DNA from: Gp6-AA45 sp035652075
Lineage (GTDB): Bacteria > Acidobacteriota > Vicinamibacteria > Vicinamibacterales > CAVVIG01
Assembly (NCBI GenBank): GCA_035652075.1
Contig: DASREL010000107.1
Span: forward strand, 1 to 64,000
Direction: 5' to 3'
DNA: 64,000 nucleotides
The notes below the pieces were generated by a model. That model worked only from the letters and a program-made list of their open reading frames with translations, searched no databases and had not been told where the DNA came from. Position numbers and translations under genes: made by a program. Positions 17,320 to 25,049 of this stretch are shown one piece after another; positions within the stretch are counted from its first letter, which is position 1; every line of letters starts with the position of its first letter.

Positions 17320-17971
17320 GTGAACCTTTTGAACCTCTTGAACCTCTTGAACCCCTTGAACCTGTATCGCTCGCCTGCGCCGGCATGAACCGCCGCACGG
17401 CACCGCCGACGGTCTGGCCGACGAGCTGTGCGCCGCGCTGCAGCACGTCCATCGTCTTCAGCGTCTGGTCGTGCCATTCTTTCGACGCCGCACGGTTGAC
17501 GCCGCCCTCGGCGATCGCGGTCAATTTCTTGTCGGCGTTCTTCTCGTCCTTCAGGTTTTGTTCGAGCAGCTTCGCGACCTGTTTCTCGCCAAGGACGCTG
17601 GCGTACGTGCGGACGGTGCCGTAGGTGGCGATCTCGTAGTGCTCGACCTTTTGCGCGGCGGTGATCAGCATCGCATCGAGAAGCGCGCCAGGCTCGCCGC
17701 TTTCCATCAGCTCCTGGCCTTCTTCGAGCAGTCCTTCCATCGCCTCGCACGTCTTGCCCGATGCATCCTCTTTGAGCGCCTTCAGCGCCTGGCTGACGCG
17801 GCGTTCGTGCGTCTTGGTCTCCGCGAGATGTTTGCGAAACGCCGACTGCAGCTCCTTGCGCGAGGCCTTCTCGGCCATCATCGGCAACGCTTCGATGAGC
17901 TGCTGTTCAGCGTTCAATAAATCGTTCAGTTCCTCGACAAGATGTTCACGGAGTGACGCGACTGATGCCAT
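17285..17971 (-). CDS. DUF892 (YciE/YciF) ferritin-like protein with repeat-encoded tail
   Basis: A four-helix ferritin-like stress protein of 228 residues. The DUF892 core (about residues 1-160: ELNDLLNAEQQLIEALPMM, KTHERRVSQALK, VEHYEIATYGTVRTYA) carries the Glu and His residues of the di-iron site. A GGAGG ribosome binding site fixes the start at 17971. The last 24 or so residues are an unusual Gly-Ser-Arg/Lys tail (GSRGSRGSRGSKGSR) encoded by the 9-base direct repeats of element C, nine bases being exactly three codons. The tail is absent from typical DUF892 proteins and would be strongly basic. The gene overlaps the next minus-strand gene through the repeat. Confidence 0.85.
   Translation of the reverse strand: MASVASLREHLVEELNDLLNAEQQLIEALPMMAEKASRKELQSAFRKHLAETKTHERRVSQALKALKEDASGKTCEAMEGLLEEGQELMESGEPGALLDAMLITAAQKVEHYEIATYGTVRTYASVLGEKQVAKLLEQNLKDEKNADKKLTAIAEGGVNRAASKEWHDQTLKTMDVLQRGAQLVGQTVGGAVRRFMPAQASDTGSRGSRGSRGSKGSRGSKRSGSRSR
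17311..17364. repeat. six tandem TTGAACCTC-like 9-mers (element C)
   Basis: Six consecutive 9-base units, TTGAACCNN with small changes (one GTGAACCTT). Unlike the other elements it has one arm only. On the minus strand it encodes the C-terminal (Gly-Ser-Arg)n tail of the DUF892 protein in one frame. In another frame it supplies the GTG start of the PNPOx-fold gene. Confidence 0.9.
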
Positions 17972-18004
17972 CTCTGGACCTCCAGACGCTTTTGTGCACA
18001 ATGA

Positions 18005-18478
18005 ATGCCACACAAGAGATGGTGCGTGGTGCGTAGTGCGGTGTGCGTGATGGCATTGTGCGCGGTTGCGTGTGGTGGGCCCGACCGCGCGATTGGGGCG
18101 CGGCTCGCCTCGCCGGCGAAATTGACGTCAGAAGAAATTGCGCAGACGCTGCAGGCCGTGGGGCGCGCGATGCGCGGACGTCAGCCGCGGGTGAAGCAGG
18201 GCGCGGTTACGCGTCCGCTCGACGAGCGTGAACGCGCGCAGGTGTTCGACGTCCTGGCCGATGCGCGCGGACTCGAAGACGTCGGCATCAAGCAGAACGA
18301 CGGCGTCACTGCGCGCGGACTCCGCGTGCCCGCCACGTCACCGCAATCGGAGATCGAAGCCACCGGCACCCTGTGGATTGACGTCAACACGCTACTCCCG
18401 CGCCGATACGACTTCGCGTACGCGATGCCGGGTTTCGGCGATTACACGCTGGACCTCACTTTCGAAAACACACCATGA
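18005..18478 (+). CDS. small lipoprotein, function unknown
   Basis: A 157-residue predicted lipoprotein. A short basic start (MPHKR) leads into a hydrophobic stretch and the lipobox-like ALCAVAC with Cys23, followed by GGPD. No family is recognised. The mature part is hydrophilic with a central helix-rich region and a C-terminal part (TGTLWIDVNTLLPRRYDFAY) that looks like beta strands. The signal-peptide codons coincide with a GGTGCGT/AGTGCGT array (18021-18048), so the export signal appears to derive from repeat DNA. Its stop overlaps the next gene's ATG (ATGA), which suggests a joint periplasmic function with the MBL-fold protein. Confidence 0.7.
   Translation: MPHKRWCVVRSAVCVMALCAVACGGPDRAIGARLASPAKLTSEEIAQTLQAVGRAMRGRQPRVKQGAVTRPLDERERAQVFDVLADARGLEDVGIKQNDGVTARGLRVPATSPQSEIEATGTLWIDVNTLLPRRYDFAYAMPGFGDYTLDLTFENTP
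18021..18048. repeat. GTGCGT-unit array inside a signal peptide
   Basis: Three or four degenerate GGTGCGT/AGTGCGT units, read in frame as part of the signal peptide of the lipoprotein. The unit is one base different from the GGTGCA unit of element D. Confidence 0.55.
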
Positions 18479-19425
18479 CAACACGCTGGATTCCGCTCGC
18501 CGCTGTGGCCGTTGCCGTTTCCGTCTCAGTTGCAGTTGGCAGGGGTCAATCGCAACCGACGTCCTCTCACACGTTCAAAGAGATCGCGCCTGGTGTGTAC
18601 AGCGCCATCGGCAGCAGCACGTCGAACGCCGGATCGAATTCGGCGGTGATCGTCAATCAAGACGACGTGGTGATCGTCGATTCGCATATGACGCCCGACG
18701 CCGGACGCGCGTTGCTGCAGGACATCAAGACGATCACGAACAAGCCGGTGCGGTTCTTGATCAACACACATTTCCACTACGACCACACCGACGGCAACCA
18801 GGCGTTTCCCAAGCCGATCGACATCATCGGCACCGAGTACACGCGCGCGCGGCTGAGCGCGCCGGACTACATGAAGAAGGGGATGCTCGGGAATCTGTTG
18901 GCCGGCCAGAACACGTTGGCGCCGCAGTTGAAAGACCTGACGCCGATCGCGCCCAACGTCACGCTCGACGAGCGCATGACGCTGTGGCGCGGCGATCGCG
19001 AGATCCGGTTGCTGTATCTCGGTCGCGGCCACACCGGCGGCGACGTGGTCGTCTATTTGCCGAAAGAGAAAGTGCTGTGCACCGGAGATCTGCTCGTCAA
19101 CCAAATCGCCAACTTGATCGACGGGTTCGTCGACGTCTGGCCGGACACACTCGAGAAGTTGAAACCCGTCGACTTCACCGACGTGATCCCAGGCCACGGC
19201 GAACCCTTCAAAGGCAAAGAGCGGATCGACTGGTTCCAGGCGTACCTGCGCGATCTCTGGAAGCAGGCCACGGCGCTGCACGATAAGAAGGTTCCAGCCG
19301 CCGACGCGGCGAAGCAAATCGACATGTCCGCGCACAAAGCGCAGTACGCGAGCATCAACGGTCCAGGCGTCAACCCGGCCTACGTGTCACGTATGTATGA
19401 GGTGATGGAAAAGCGCGCGGAATAG
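18475..19425 (+). CDS. exported MBL-fold metallo-hydrolase
   Basis: A 316-residue metallo-beta-lactamase-fold protein with a signal peptide (about 1-24, VAVSVSVAVGRGQS). Metal-binding motifs in order are NTHFHYDHTDGN (HxHxDH), LGRGHTGGDVVVY with the third His, CTGDLL with the bridging Asp, and IPGHGEPF. It overlaps the lipoprotein gene by four bases. The fold covers lactamases, thiolesterases and quorum-lactonases, and nothing in the sequence fixes the substrate. Confidence 0.88.
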   Translation: MTTRWIPLAAVAVAVSVSVAVGRGQSQPTSSHTFKEIAPGVYSAIGSSTSNAGSNSAVIVNQDDVVIVDSHMTPDAGRALLQDIKTITNKPVRFLINTHFHYDHTDGNQAFPKPIDIIGTEYTRARLSAPDYMKKGMLGNLLAGQNTLAPQLKDLTPIAPNVTLDERMTLWRGDREIRLLYLGRGHTGGDVVVYLPKEKVLCTGDLLVNQIANLIDGFVDVWPDTLEKLKPVDFTDVIPGHGEPFKGKERIDWFQAYLRDLWKQATALHDKKVPAADAAKQIDMSAHKAQYASINGPGVNPAYVSRMYEVMEKRAE

Positions 19426-19445
19426 TCGTTGCATTCTTGAGCTGT

Positions 19446-19997
19446 ATGGCCACCACAACTGCAACAAACGGGTTCGTGATGCGGCTCATTGGCGCACTCT
19501 CGCTCGACCCGCCAATCTACGAAGAGGTCGAAGCAGACCCGACAGCCACCGGTCAGGCGCTGACCGTCGTCTTGCTGTCGAGCCTCGCGACCGGCTTCGG
19601 TGCGCGTGGTTTCGGCGACATCACGCTTCAAAGCATCCTGTTCTTCACGACGCTCGCGCTGCTCGGGTGGGCCGCGTGGGCGCTCCTCACGTTCGAAATC
19701 GGGTATCGACTGATGCCGACGCCGCAAACGCGCGCCGATGTCGGCCAGTTACTGCGGACCACCGGATTTGCGGCGACGCCGGGTCTCTTCCGGATTTTCG
19801 GCATCATGCCGGGCGCCACGTGGCCGGTGTTCGCGGCGACGTCTGTGTGGATGCTCGCGGCCATGGTCGTCGGCGTCCGTCAGGCGCTCGACTACACGAG
19901 CACCGCGCGCGCAATTGCCGTCTGCGTCCTCGGGTGGGCGCTCGCGCTCGCGATTGGTCTCGTCATCGGCTTGTTCTTCGGACCGACGCTGTCGTAA
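19446..19997 (+). CDS. YIP1-family membrane protein
   Basis: A 183-residue integral membrane protein with about five hydrophobic segments (ALTVVLLSSLATGF, ILFFTTLALLGWAAWALL, WPVFAATSVWMLAAMVVGV, AIAVCVLGWALALAIGLVI). It matches the Yip1 domain pattern (N-terminal ALSLDPPIYEEVEADP, conserved TGFAATPGLFRIFG). The ATG at 19446 is preferred to a TTG at 19437. Its function is unknown. It sits immediately before the menaquinone genes, with only 10 bases to the next start. Confidence 0.8.
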   Translation: MATTTATNGFVMRLIGALSLDPPIYEEVEADPTATGQALTVVLLSSLATGFGARGFGDITLQSILFFTTLALLGWAAWALLTFEIGYRLMPTPQTRADVGQLLRTTGFAATPGLFRIFGIMPGATWPVFAATSVWMLAAMVVGVRQALDYTSTARAIAVCVLGWALALAIGLVIGLFFGPTLS

Positions 19998-20007
19998 GCT
20001 CGATCGG

Positions 20008-20850
20008 TTGGATCAAGAGCTGGTCACGCTCGCGGCGTCGCACGACATCATCAGCATCGGCATGCTCGCAGACGACGTTCGTCGTCGCCTCCACGGGACG
20101 AAGACGACGTTCGTCCGCGTCGCGACGGTTTCTGCCGAACCTGGCGCGCCGACCACGATTCCGCCCGCCGCCGGCGAAGTACGCATCACCGGCGCGCCGT
20201 CGGCGCGATCGAGTGCCGCCGAGCGCGTGCGCGAAGTGATCGCGGCCGCGAGCGGCGTCGCCGTGTCCGCGTTTTCGCTCGCGGATCTCGAATCGCTCGC
20301 CGCGACCGAACAGATCGCGCTGCGTGCGCTTCTCGAAGAGTTGCGCGGCGCCGGTCTGGAGCTGATCGCCGAGGCGCCCATCAACAAGCTGCAAGACGCA
20401 CGGCGCTCGATCGAAGCCCTGAACATCGCCGGCCTCGCGCTGGCGCGGCTGACGGTCGATCAGTCGCCGTCCGCGGATCCGTTGCCCCTGCTCAAAGGTG
20501 TGTCAGACCTCCAGCGTGACGTCGCCGTGATTCGCGCGTTTGCGCCGCTGCCGCGCCGCGTCAATCCCGCGGCGCCGTCGACCGGCTACGACGATGTCAA
20601 GCGGGTCGCGCTGGCGCGGATCGTGTGCGACAACATTCCGTCGATCCAGGTGGACTGGTCGCTGTATGGACCGAAACTCGCGCAGGTCGCCTTGACAGTC
20701 GGGGCCGACGACGTGGACGCGATCGCCGCCGAGGACGATCAATCGCAAGGGCACCGGCGGTCGCCGCTCGAAGAAATCCGCCGGAACATCCGCGCGGCCG
20801 GGTTCGAACCAGTGGAGCGCTCCGGCCGCTTCGACGCCATTTCCGAATGA
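20008..20850 (+). CDS. MqnE-like protein without radical-SAM cysteines
   Basis: About 280 residues started at a TTG. It can be followed along aminofutalosine synthase (MqnE) from end to end. The N-terminal block ADDVRRRLHG matches the segment just before the cluster motif. The middle VRITGA...VSAFSLADLESLA and ALLEELRGAGLELI match the TIM-barrel strands. The C-terminal YDDVKRVALARIVCDNIPSIQVDW and GPKLAQVALTVGADDVDAI match the MqnE tail. The CxxxCxxC motif is missing, and the only cysteine in the protein is in ARIVCDN. The GGGAEIF substrate loop is also absent. It cannot be a normal radical-SAM enzyme. It overlaps mqnA by four bases (ATGA), so it is kept as a translated part of the menaquinone operon. 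It may be a regulatory or structural paralogue. Confidence 0.75.
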   Translation: MDQELVTLAASHDIISIGMLADDVRRRLHGTKTTFVRVATVSAEPGAPTTIPPAAGEVRITGAPSARSSAAERVREVIAAASGVAVSAFSLADLESLAATEQIALRALLEELRGAGLELIAEAPINKLQDARRSIEALNIAGLALARLTVDQSPSADPLPLLKGVSDLQRDVAVIRAFAPLPRRVNPAAPSTGYDDVKRVALARIVCDNIPSIQVDWSLYGPKLAQVALTVGADDVDAIAAEDDQSQGHRRSPLEEIRRNIRAAGFEPVERSGRFDAISE

Positions 20851-21641
20851 ACACAGTCAGGGTTGGCGCGGTTGGCTATCTGAATGCCCGTCCGCTCGTG
20901 TACGGGCTCGACCGATATCCGCGGTTCGATGTTCGCTACGACGTCCCGTCCGAGTGCGCGCGGCTGCTGCACGCGCACGAGACGGACATCGGCTTGATCC
21001 CATCGATCGAATATCTGCGCGGCGGTCCGTATCGCATCGTTCCGGATCTCGCGATCGCCTCGAGCGGTCCGGTGGCCTCGGTCGCGATCTTCACGACGAA
21101 ACCGATCGCCGACGTGACGTCGATTGCGATGGACACGAGCTCGCGCACGAGCGTCGCGTTGACGCGCGTGCTCTGCGCGAAGCATTTCAAGATCAACCCG
21201 ACGTTCGAATCGCGTGGACCCGATCTCGACGACATGCTCGCGCACGCGGATGCCGCGTTGATTATTGGAGACAATGCGCTCTTCCAGCAGCCAGCCGCCA
21301 ACAGCCAGCCGCTGGAGAAGATCGATCTCGGCGATGTCTGGACGCGCTTCACGGGCCTGCCGTTCGTGTACGCATTCTGGGCCGGTCGCGCCGGCGCGCT
21401 GGCCGCGGACGATGTGGAGGCGCTGCAGCACGCGCGGAACGAAGGGGAACAGCGGCCCGAGCAGCTCGCGCGCGAATTTCTCGAAGGGATGCCCGAGCGC
21501 TGGGACACCGGCGGCCGCTACCTACGGCACAATATCAAGTACCATCTCGGCGAGGACGAGCGAGCGGGCCTCGAGACGTTCTATCGCTACGCGGCCGAAG
21601 TCGGCGTCGTCCCGAGCGCGAAGGTTCCGGAATTTTTTTAA
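20847..21641 (+). CDS. mqnA: chorismate dehydratase MqnA
   Basis: A 264-residue periplasmic-binding-fold enzyme that removes water from chorismate to give 3-enolpyruvyl-benzoate, the first step of futalosine-dependent menaquinone synthesis. Family motifs include VGAVGYLNARPLVYGL, DIGLIPSIEYLR, DTSSRTSVALTRVL and GLPFVYAFWAGR. An insert QQPAANSQPLE sits in a loop before the last motif and is encoded by a CAGCCAGC-type repeat (21285-21313). The gene is coupled to both neighbours by overlap (ATGA before, TAATG after). Confidence 0.95.
   Translation: MNTVRVGAVGYLNARPLVYGLDRYPRFDVRYDVPSECARLLHAHETDIGLIPSIEYLRGGPYRIVPDLAIASSGPVASVAIFTTKPIADVTSIAMDTSSRTSVALTRVLCAKHFKINPTFESRGPDLDDMLAHADAALIIGDNALFQQPAANSQPLEKIDLGDVWTRFTGLPFVYAFWAGRAGALAADDVEALQHARNEGEQRPEQLAREFLEGMPERWDTGGRYLRHNIKYHLGEDERAGLETFYRYAAEVGVVPSAKVPEFF
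21285..21313. repeat. CAGCCAGC-type array inside mqnA
   Basis: A short run of CCAGCAGCCAGCCGCCAAC-like units within the reading frame. It encodes a Gln/Pro/Ala/Ser loop. A near-identical array lies inside leuS at 46586-46615. Confidence 0.5.
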
Positions 21642-22846
21642 TGGTCGATCGGATCGCGGACAAGGTTCGGGCGGGCGAGCGGGTGAGCGCGGACGAAGCG
21701 CTCGCGCTCTATCGTCACGCGCCGACGGCGTTGCTGGGTCGGCTCGCCGACGGTATCCGCGCGCGCAAACATCCGGACGGCTACGTCACCTACATCATCG
21801 ACCGCAACGTCAACTACACGAACGTCTGCGTGGCGAAGTGCAACTTCTGCGCGTTCTACCGTCCGGTCGGATCGTCGGAAGGGTACGTCCTCGGCTTCGA
21901 TGAGTTGTTCCGCAAGATCGACGAGACGATCGCCGTCGGCGGTGTGCAGCTGCTGCTGCAGGGCGGACACAATCCCGACCTGCCGCTGTCGTGGTACGAA
22001 GATCTCTTTCGCGCCGTCAAGGAACGGTATCCGACATTCAAGCTGCACGCGCTCTCGCCGCCGGAAGTCATCCATCTCTCGCGGCTGACGCAACTGCCGG
22101 TTCCCGCGATCATCGATCGGCTGATCGCCGCCGGTCTGGACAGCATCCCCGGCGGCGGAGCGGAAATCCTCGTCGACCGCGTTCGCAAAGAGCTGCACTG
22201 TTACGGCAAAGCGACCGCCGACGAATGGCTCGACGTGATGCGCCACGCGCACAGCAAAGGTCTGCGCACGACGGCGACGATGATGTACGGCACCGTCGAG
22301 ACCGACGAAGAGCGGCTCGAACACTTGCTGCGGCTGCGCGCGCTGCAGGACGAGACCGGCGGCTTCACCGCGTTCATCACGTGGAGTTATCAACCGTCGA
22401 ACACCGAGCTGGCCGGCAGCGAAGCGACCGGTATCGACTACCTCCGCACGCTCGCGATCGCGCGCATCGTCCTCGACAACTTCGACAACCTGCAGGCCTC
22501 GTGGGTGACGCAAGGGGGGAAGGTCGGTCAGCTGAGCCTCGCGTTCGGCGCGAACGACATGGGCAGCGTGATGATCGAAGAGAACGTCGTCCGCGCTGCC
22601 GGCGCGGCGTATTGCATGGACGAAGTCGAAATCGTCCGCAACGTCGAGGACGCCGGGTTCATCCCGAAGCGCCGCAACATGCACTACGAGATCCTGGGCG
22701 ATCCGATTTGCCGCGAGCGCAGCGTGCCGCGGATGCTGGAGCTTGCGACCGCACGCGCCGACGGCGACACCCATGTGCCGGACGAACTCGTCAACTACGA
22801 GGCGCGCAGCCGCGCCGGCAAGCAGCTCCGTATCATTCGCAATTGA
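21641..22846 (+). CDS. mqnC: cyclic dehypoxanthinyl futalosine synthase MqnC
   Basis: A 401-residue radical-SAM enzyme that cyclises dehypoxanthinyl futalosine. The [4Fe-4S] motif is CVAKCNFC in NVNYTNVCVAKCNFCAFYRP. Other signature blocks are LLQGGHNPDLPLSWYEDL, GLDSIPGGGAEILVDRVR, YGTVETDEERLEHLLRLR and the C-terminal FGANDMGSVMIEENVV, which separates MqnC from MqnE. It shares its first base with the mqnA stop (TAATG). Confidence 0.95.
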   Translation: MVDRIADKVRAGERVSADEALALYRHAPTALLGRLADGIRARKHPDGYVTYIIDRNVNYTNVCVAKCNFCAFYRPVGSSEGYVLGFDELFRKIDETIAVGGVQLLLQGGHNPDLPLSWYEDLFRAVKERYPTFKLHALSPPEVIHLSRLTQLPVPAIIDRLIAAGLDSIPGGGAEILVDRVRKELHCYGKATADEWLDVMRHAHSKGLRTTATMMYGTVETDEERLEHLLRLRALQDETGGFTAFITWSYQPSNTELAGSEATGIDYLRTLAIARIVLDNFDNLQASWVTQGGKVGQLSLAFGANDMGSVMIEENVVRAAGAAYCMDEVEIVRNVEDAGFIPKRRNMHYEILGDPICRERSVPRMLELATARADGDTHVPDELVNYEARSRAGKQLRIIRN

Positions 22847-24054
22847 TCCGATACCGCGCCGCCTGGGTCCTGCCGATCAGCGAGCCGCCGATTCGTGACG
22901 GTTGGATCGCGATCGATCGCGGCCGCGTGATCGCCACCGGACGCCGCTCGGCAAACACCAGCGAGGCCGAAATCGATCTCGGATACGTGGCGGTGATGCC
23001 CGGTCTCGTCAACGCGCACACCCATCTCGAGCTGTCGCACATGCGCGACGAGGTGCCGCCCGCACCCGCCTTCGTCAGTTGGATTCGCGGCGTCATGGAG
23101 GCGCGGCGCAAGCGGCCCGATCCGATGTCGACGGAAATCCTCGACGGCATCGACATTGGGATCGCGGAAGCGATCGCGACCGGGACCGCGGTCGTCGGCG
23201 ACATCAGCAACACGCTCGCGACGTTCGCGCCCTTGAGCCGCAGTCCCCTTGCCGGCGTCGTCTTCTACGAGTTGATTCGCTTCAACGCGGCGGACCCGCA
23301 GGCGGTGGTGGAGCAGGCCGCCGACGCGATCGCGAAGCTACCGGCCACCGATCGTGTCCGCGCGAGCCTTGCCGCGCATGCGCCGTATTCGGTCGCGCCG
23401 CTGATGTTTCGCGCGATTCGCGAAGCGGTCGACCGCGATCCGTTCGCGCCGACGAGCGTGCACCTGTCCGAGTCGCAGGAAGAAGTGGAGTTCATACGAA
23501 CCGGCGGCGGCCCGTGGCGCGCGCTGCTCGAAGCCATCGGCTCCTGGGATCCGAAGTGGGTGCCGCCGGGCGGATCCCCGGTCCAGTTCCTGGACGACTG
23601 CGGATTCCTCGACGGACGCGTGCTGGCCGTCCACGGCGTGCAGATGTCGGGGGCGGACCTCGAACGGCTGGCGAAGAAGGACGTGACGCTCGTCACCTGT
23701 CCGCGCAGCAACGGCCACACGGGCGCTGGCGCGCCGCCGATCGCCGATTTCTATCGCTCAGGCGTGAAAGTCGCCGTCGGGACCGACAGCCTCGCCAGCA
23801 CACCTGACTTGAACGTCTTTGCCGAGGTCGCGACGATGCGTGCGTTGGCGCCGGGAGTGCCAGCAGCGGCGCTCCTCGAGAGCGCGACGATCGTCGGCGC
23901 GCGGGCGCTCGGCTTCGACGCCGATTACGGCACGATCGACGCGGGGAAGCGGGCGCGGCTGCTCGCGGTCGACATCCCGATCGAGGTCGATGATGTGGAA
24001 GAATATTTGGTGAGCGGGATAGAGCAGCGGCAGGTGCGATGGATAGACGGATAG
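22843..24054 (+). CDS. amidohydrolase, probable aminofutalosine deaminase
   Basis: A 403-residue amidohydrolase-superfamily protein beginning with a TTG that overlaps the mqnC stop (TTGA). The metal-binding motif HTHLELSH, the middle HLSES with its His, VHGVQM, and the late Asp in VGTDSLAS are all present. In futalosine pathways that go through 6-amino-6-deoxyfutalosine, a deaminase of this superfamily (MqnX-type) makes futalosine, and its place after mqnC supports that role. Other deaminases of the ATZ/TRZ group cannot be excluded. Confidence 0.85.
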   Translation: MIRYRAAWVLPISEPPIRDGWIAIDRGRVIATGRRSANTSEAEIDLGYVAVMPGLVNAHTHLELSHMRDEVPPAPAFVSWIRGVMEARRKRPDPMSTEILDGIDIGIAEAIATGTAVVGDISNTLATFAPLSRSPLAGVVFYELIRFNAADPQAVVEQAADAIAKLPATDRVRASLAAHAPYSVAPLMFRAIREAVDRDPFAPTSVHLSESQEEVEFIRTGGGPWRALLEAIGSWDPKWVPPGGSPVQFLDDCGFLDGRVLAVHGVQMSGADLERLAKKDVTLVTCPRSNGHTGAGAPPIADFYRSGVKVAVGTDSLASTPDLNVFAEVATMRALAPGVPAAALLESATIVGARALGFDADYGTIDAGKRARLLAVDIPIEVDDVEEYLVSGIEQRQVRWIDG

Positions 24055-25049
24055 ACGAGAACAGTGGTGCAGAAGTGCACGGTGCACAGGTGCATGGTGC
24101 TTTGGTGCACGGTGCACCGGTGCAGGGCGCACCCGTGCACGCTGCACGCAGCACCCTGCACCCTGCACGCAGCACCCTGCACCCTGCACGCGGCACCCTG
24201 CACCACCTCCGCACGTACGCGTCTTTCGTCCGCATCAGCCACTCCGTCTTCGCGCTGCCGTTTGCGCTGGCCGGCGCGCTGCTCGCGGCCCAGCAATCGC
24301 CGTTGACGCTGCGCACGGTGATCTGGATTCTGGTCGCAATGGTTGGCGCGCGCAGTGCCGCGATGGGGTTCAACCGCCTCGTCGACGCGCGCATCGACGC
24401 GTTGAACCCGCGGACCGCGAATCGCGAGCTGCCGCGCGGCGCGATGACCGCGCGCGAGGCGACCGCGTTCGTCACGATTGCATCCGCGGTGTTCGTCGTC
24501 GCGGCGTGGCAACTCAATCCGATCTGTTTCGCGCTGTCGCCGGTGGCGCTCGCGATCGTGTTCTGGTATTCGCTCGCGAAGCGCTACACGACATGGACGC
24601 AGCTGTTTCTCGGCCTCGCGATGGCGGTCGCGCCGGTTGGCGGATGGCTCGCGGTCGGCGGTCGCGGCGGCTGGCAGCCGTGGCTGCTCGCGCTCGCGAT
24701 CGGCACGTGGGTCGGCGGGTTCGACGTTCTCTACGCCTGCCAGGATCTCGATTTCGATCGCGCGCACGGATTGCGATCCATTCCCGTCCGCTTCGGCGTG
24801 CGGCAGTCACTCGCGATTTCGCGATGCATGCACGTCGTCGCCGTCCTGTGTCTCGCAGCGCTGGGTGTCGTGACGACGCTCGGTCCGATCTACTTCGGCG
24901 GCGTCGCGATCGTCGCCGCGCTGCTGGTGTACGAGCAGTCGCTCGTCAGCGCCGAGGATCTCTCGCAGGTCAAACGGGCGTTCGATCTGAACGGCTACGT
25001 CGGCATCCTCTACTTGCTCGTCCTCGTCGTCGCGTTATATGCACGATGA
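24039..25049 (+). CDS. mqnP: UbiA-family prenyltransferase (probable MqnP) with repeat-encoded N-terminus
   Basis: Membrane prenyltransferase, about 285 residues from its conserved start (LRTYASFVRISHSVFALPFAL). The Asp-rich motifs are NRLVDARIDALNPRTANR and CQDLDFDRAHGL. Eight or nine membrane segments are visible. Beside MqnA and MqnC it most likely prenylates the 1,4-dihydroxy-6-naphthoate intermediate. No ATG, GTG or TTG lies between the repeat element and the conserved domain. Translation must therefore begin inside element D (GTG codons) or at the ATG at 24039, which has an AGG-containing site and overlaps the amidohydrolase stop. That start would add about 50 residues made of VHGA- and STLHPAR-like repeats. 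Confidence 0.88.
   Translation: MDRRIDENSGAEVHGAQVHGALVHGAPVQGAPVHAARSTLHPARSTLHPARGTLHHLRTYASFVRISHSVFALPFALAGALLAAQQSPLTLRTVIWILVAMVGARSAAMGFNRLVDARIDALNPRTANRELPRGAMTAREATAFVTIASAVFVVAAWQLNPICFALSPVALAIVFWYSLAKRYTTWTQLFLGLAMAVAPVGGWLAVGGRGGWQPWLLALAIGTWVGGFDVLYACQDLDFDRAHGLRSIPVRFGVRQSLAISRCMHVVAVLCLAALGVVTTLGPIYFGGVAIVAALLVYEQSLVSAEDLSQVKRAFDLNGYVGILYLLVLVVALYAR
24065..24207. repeat. inverted array of GGTGCA units (element D)
   Basis: About 140 bases. The left arm is GTGCACGGTGCACAGGTGCA-type units and the right arm is CCTGCACGCAGCACCCTGC-type units, complementary to the left. The right arm includes a 21-base near-tandem unit repeated about three times. The whole element is open in the UbiA frame. 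Confidence 0.9.

Noticed and set aside
17311..17364. Possible CRISPR array
   Set aside because: Units are nine bases with no spacers, and no cas genes are present.
18475..19425. Antibiotic-resistance beta-lactamase
   Set aside because: Only the general MBL motifs are seen; nothing is specific for lactamases, and the fold has many functions.
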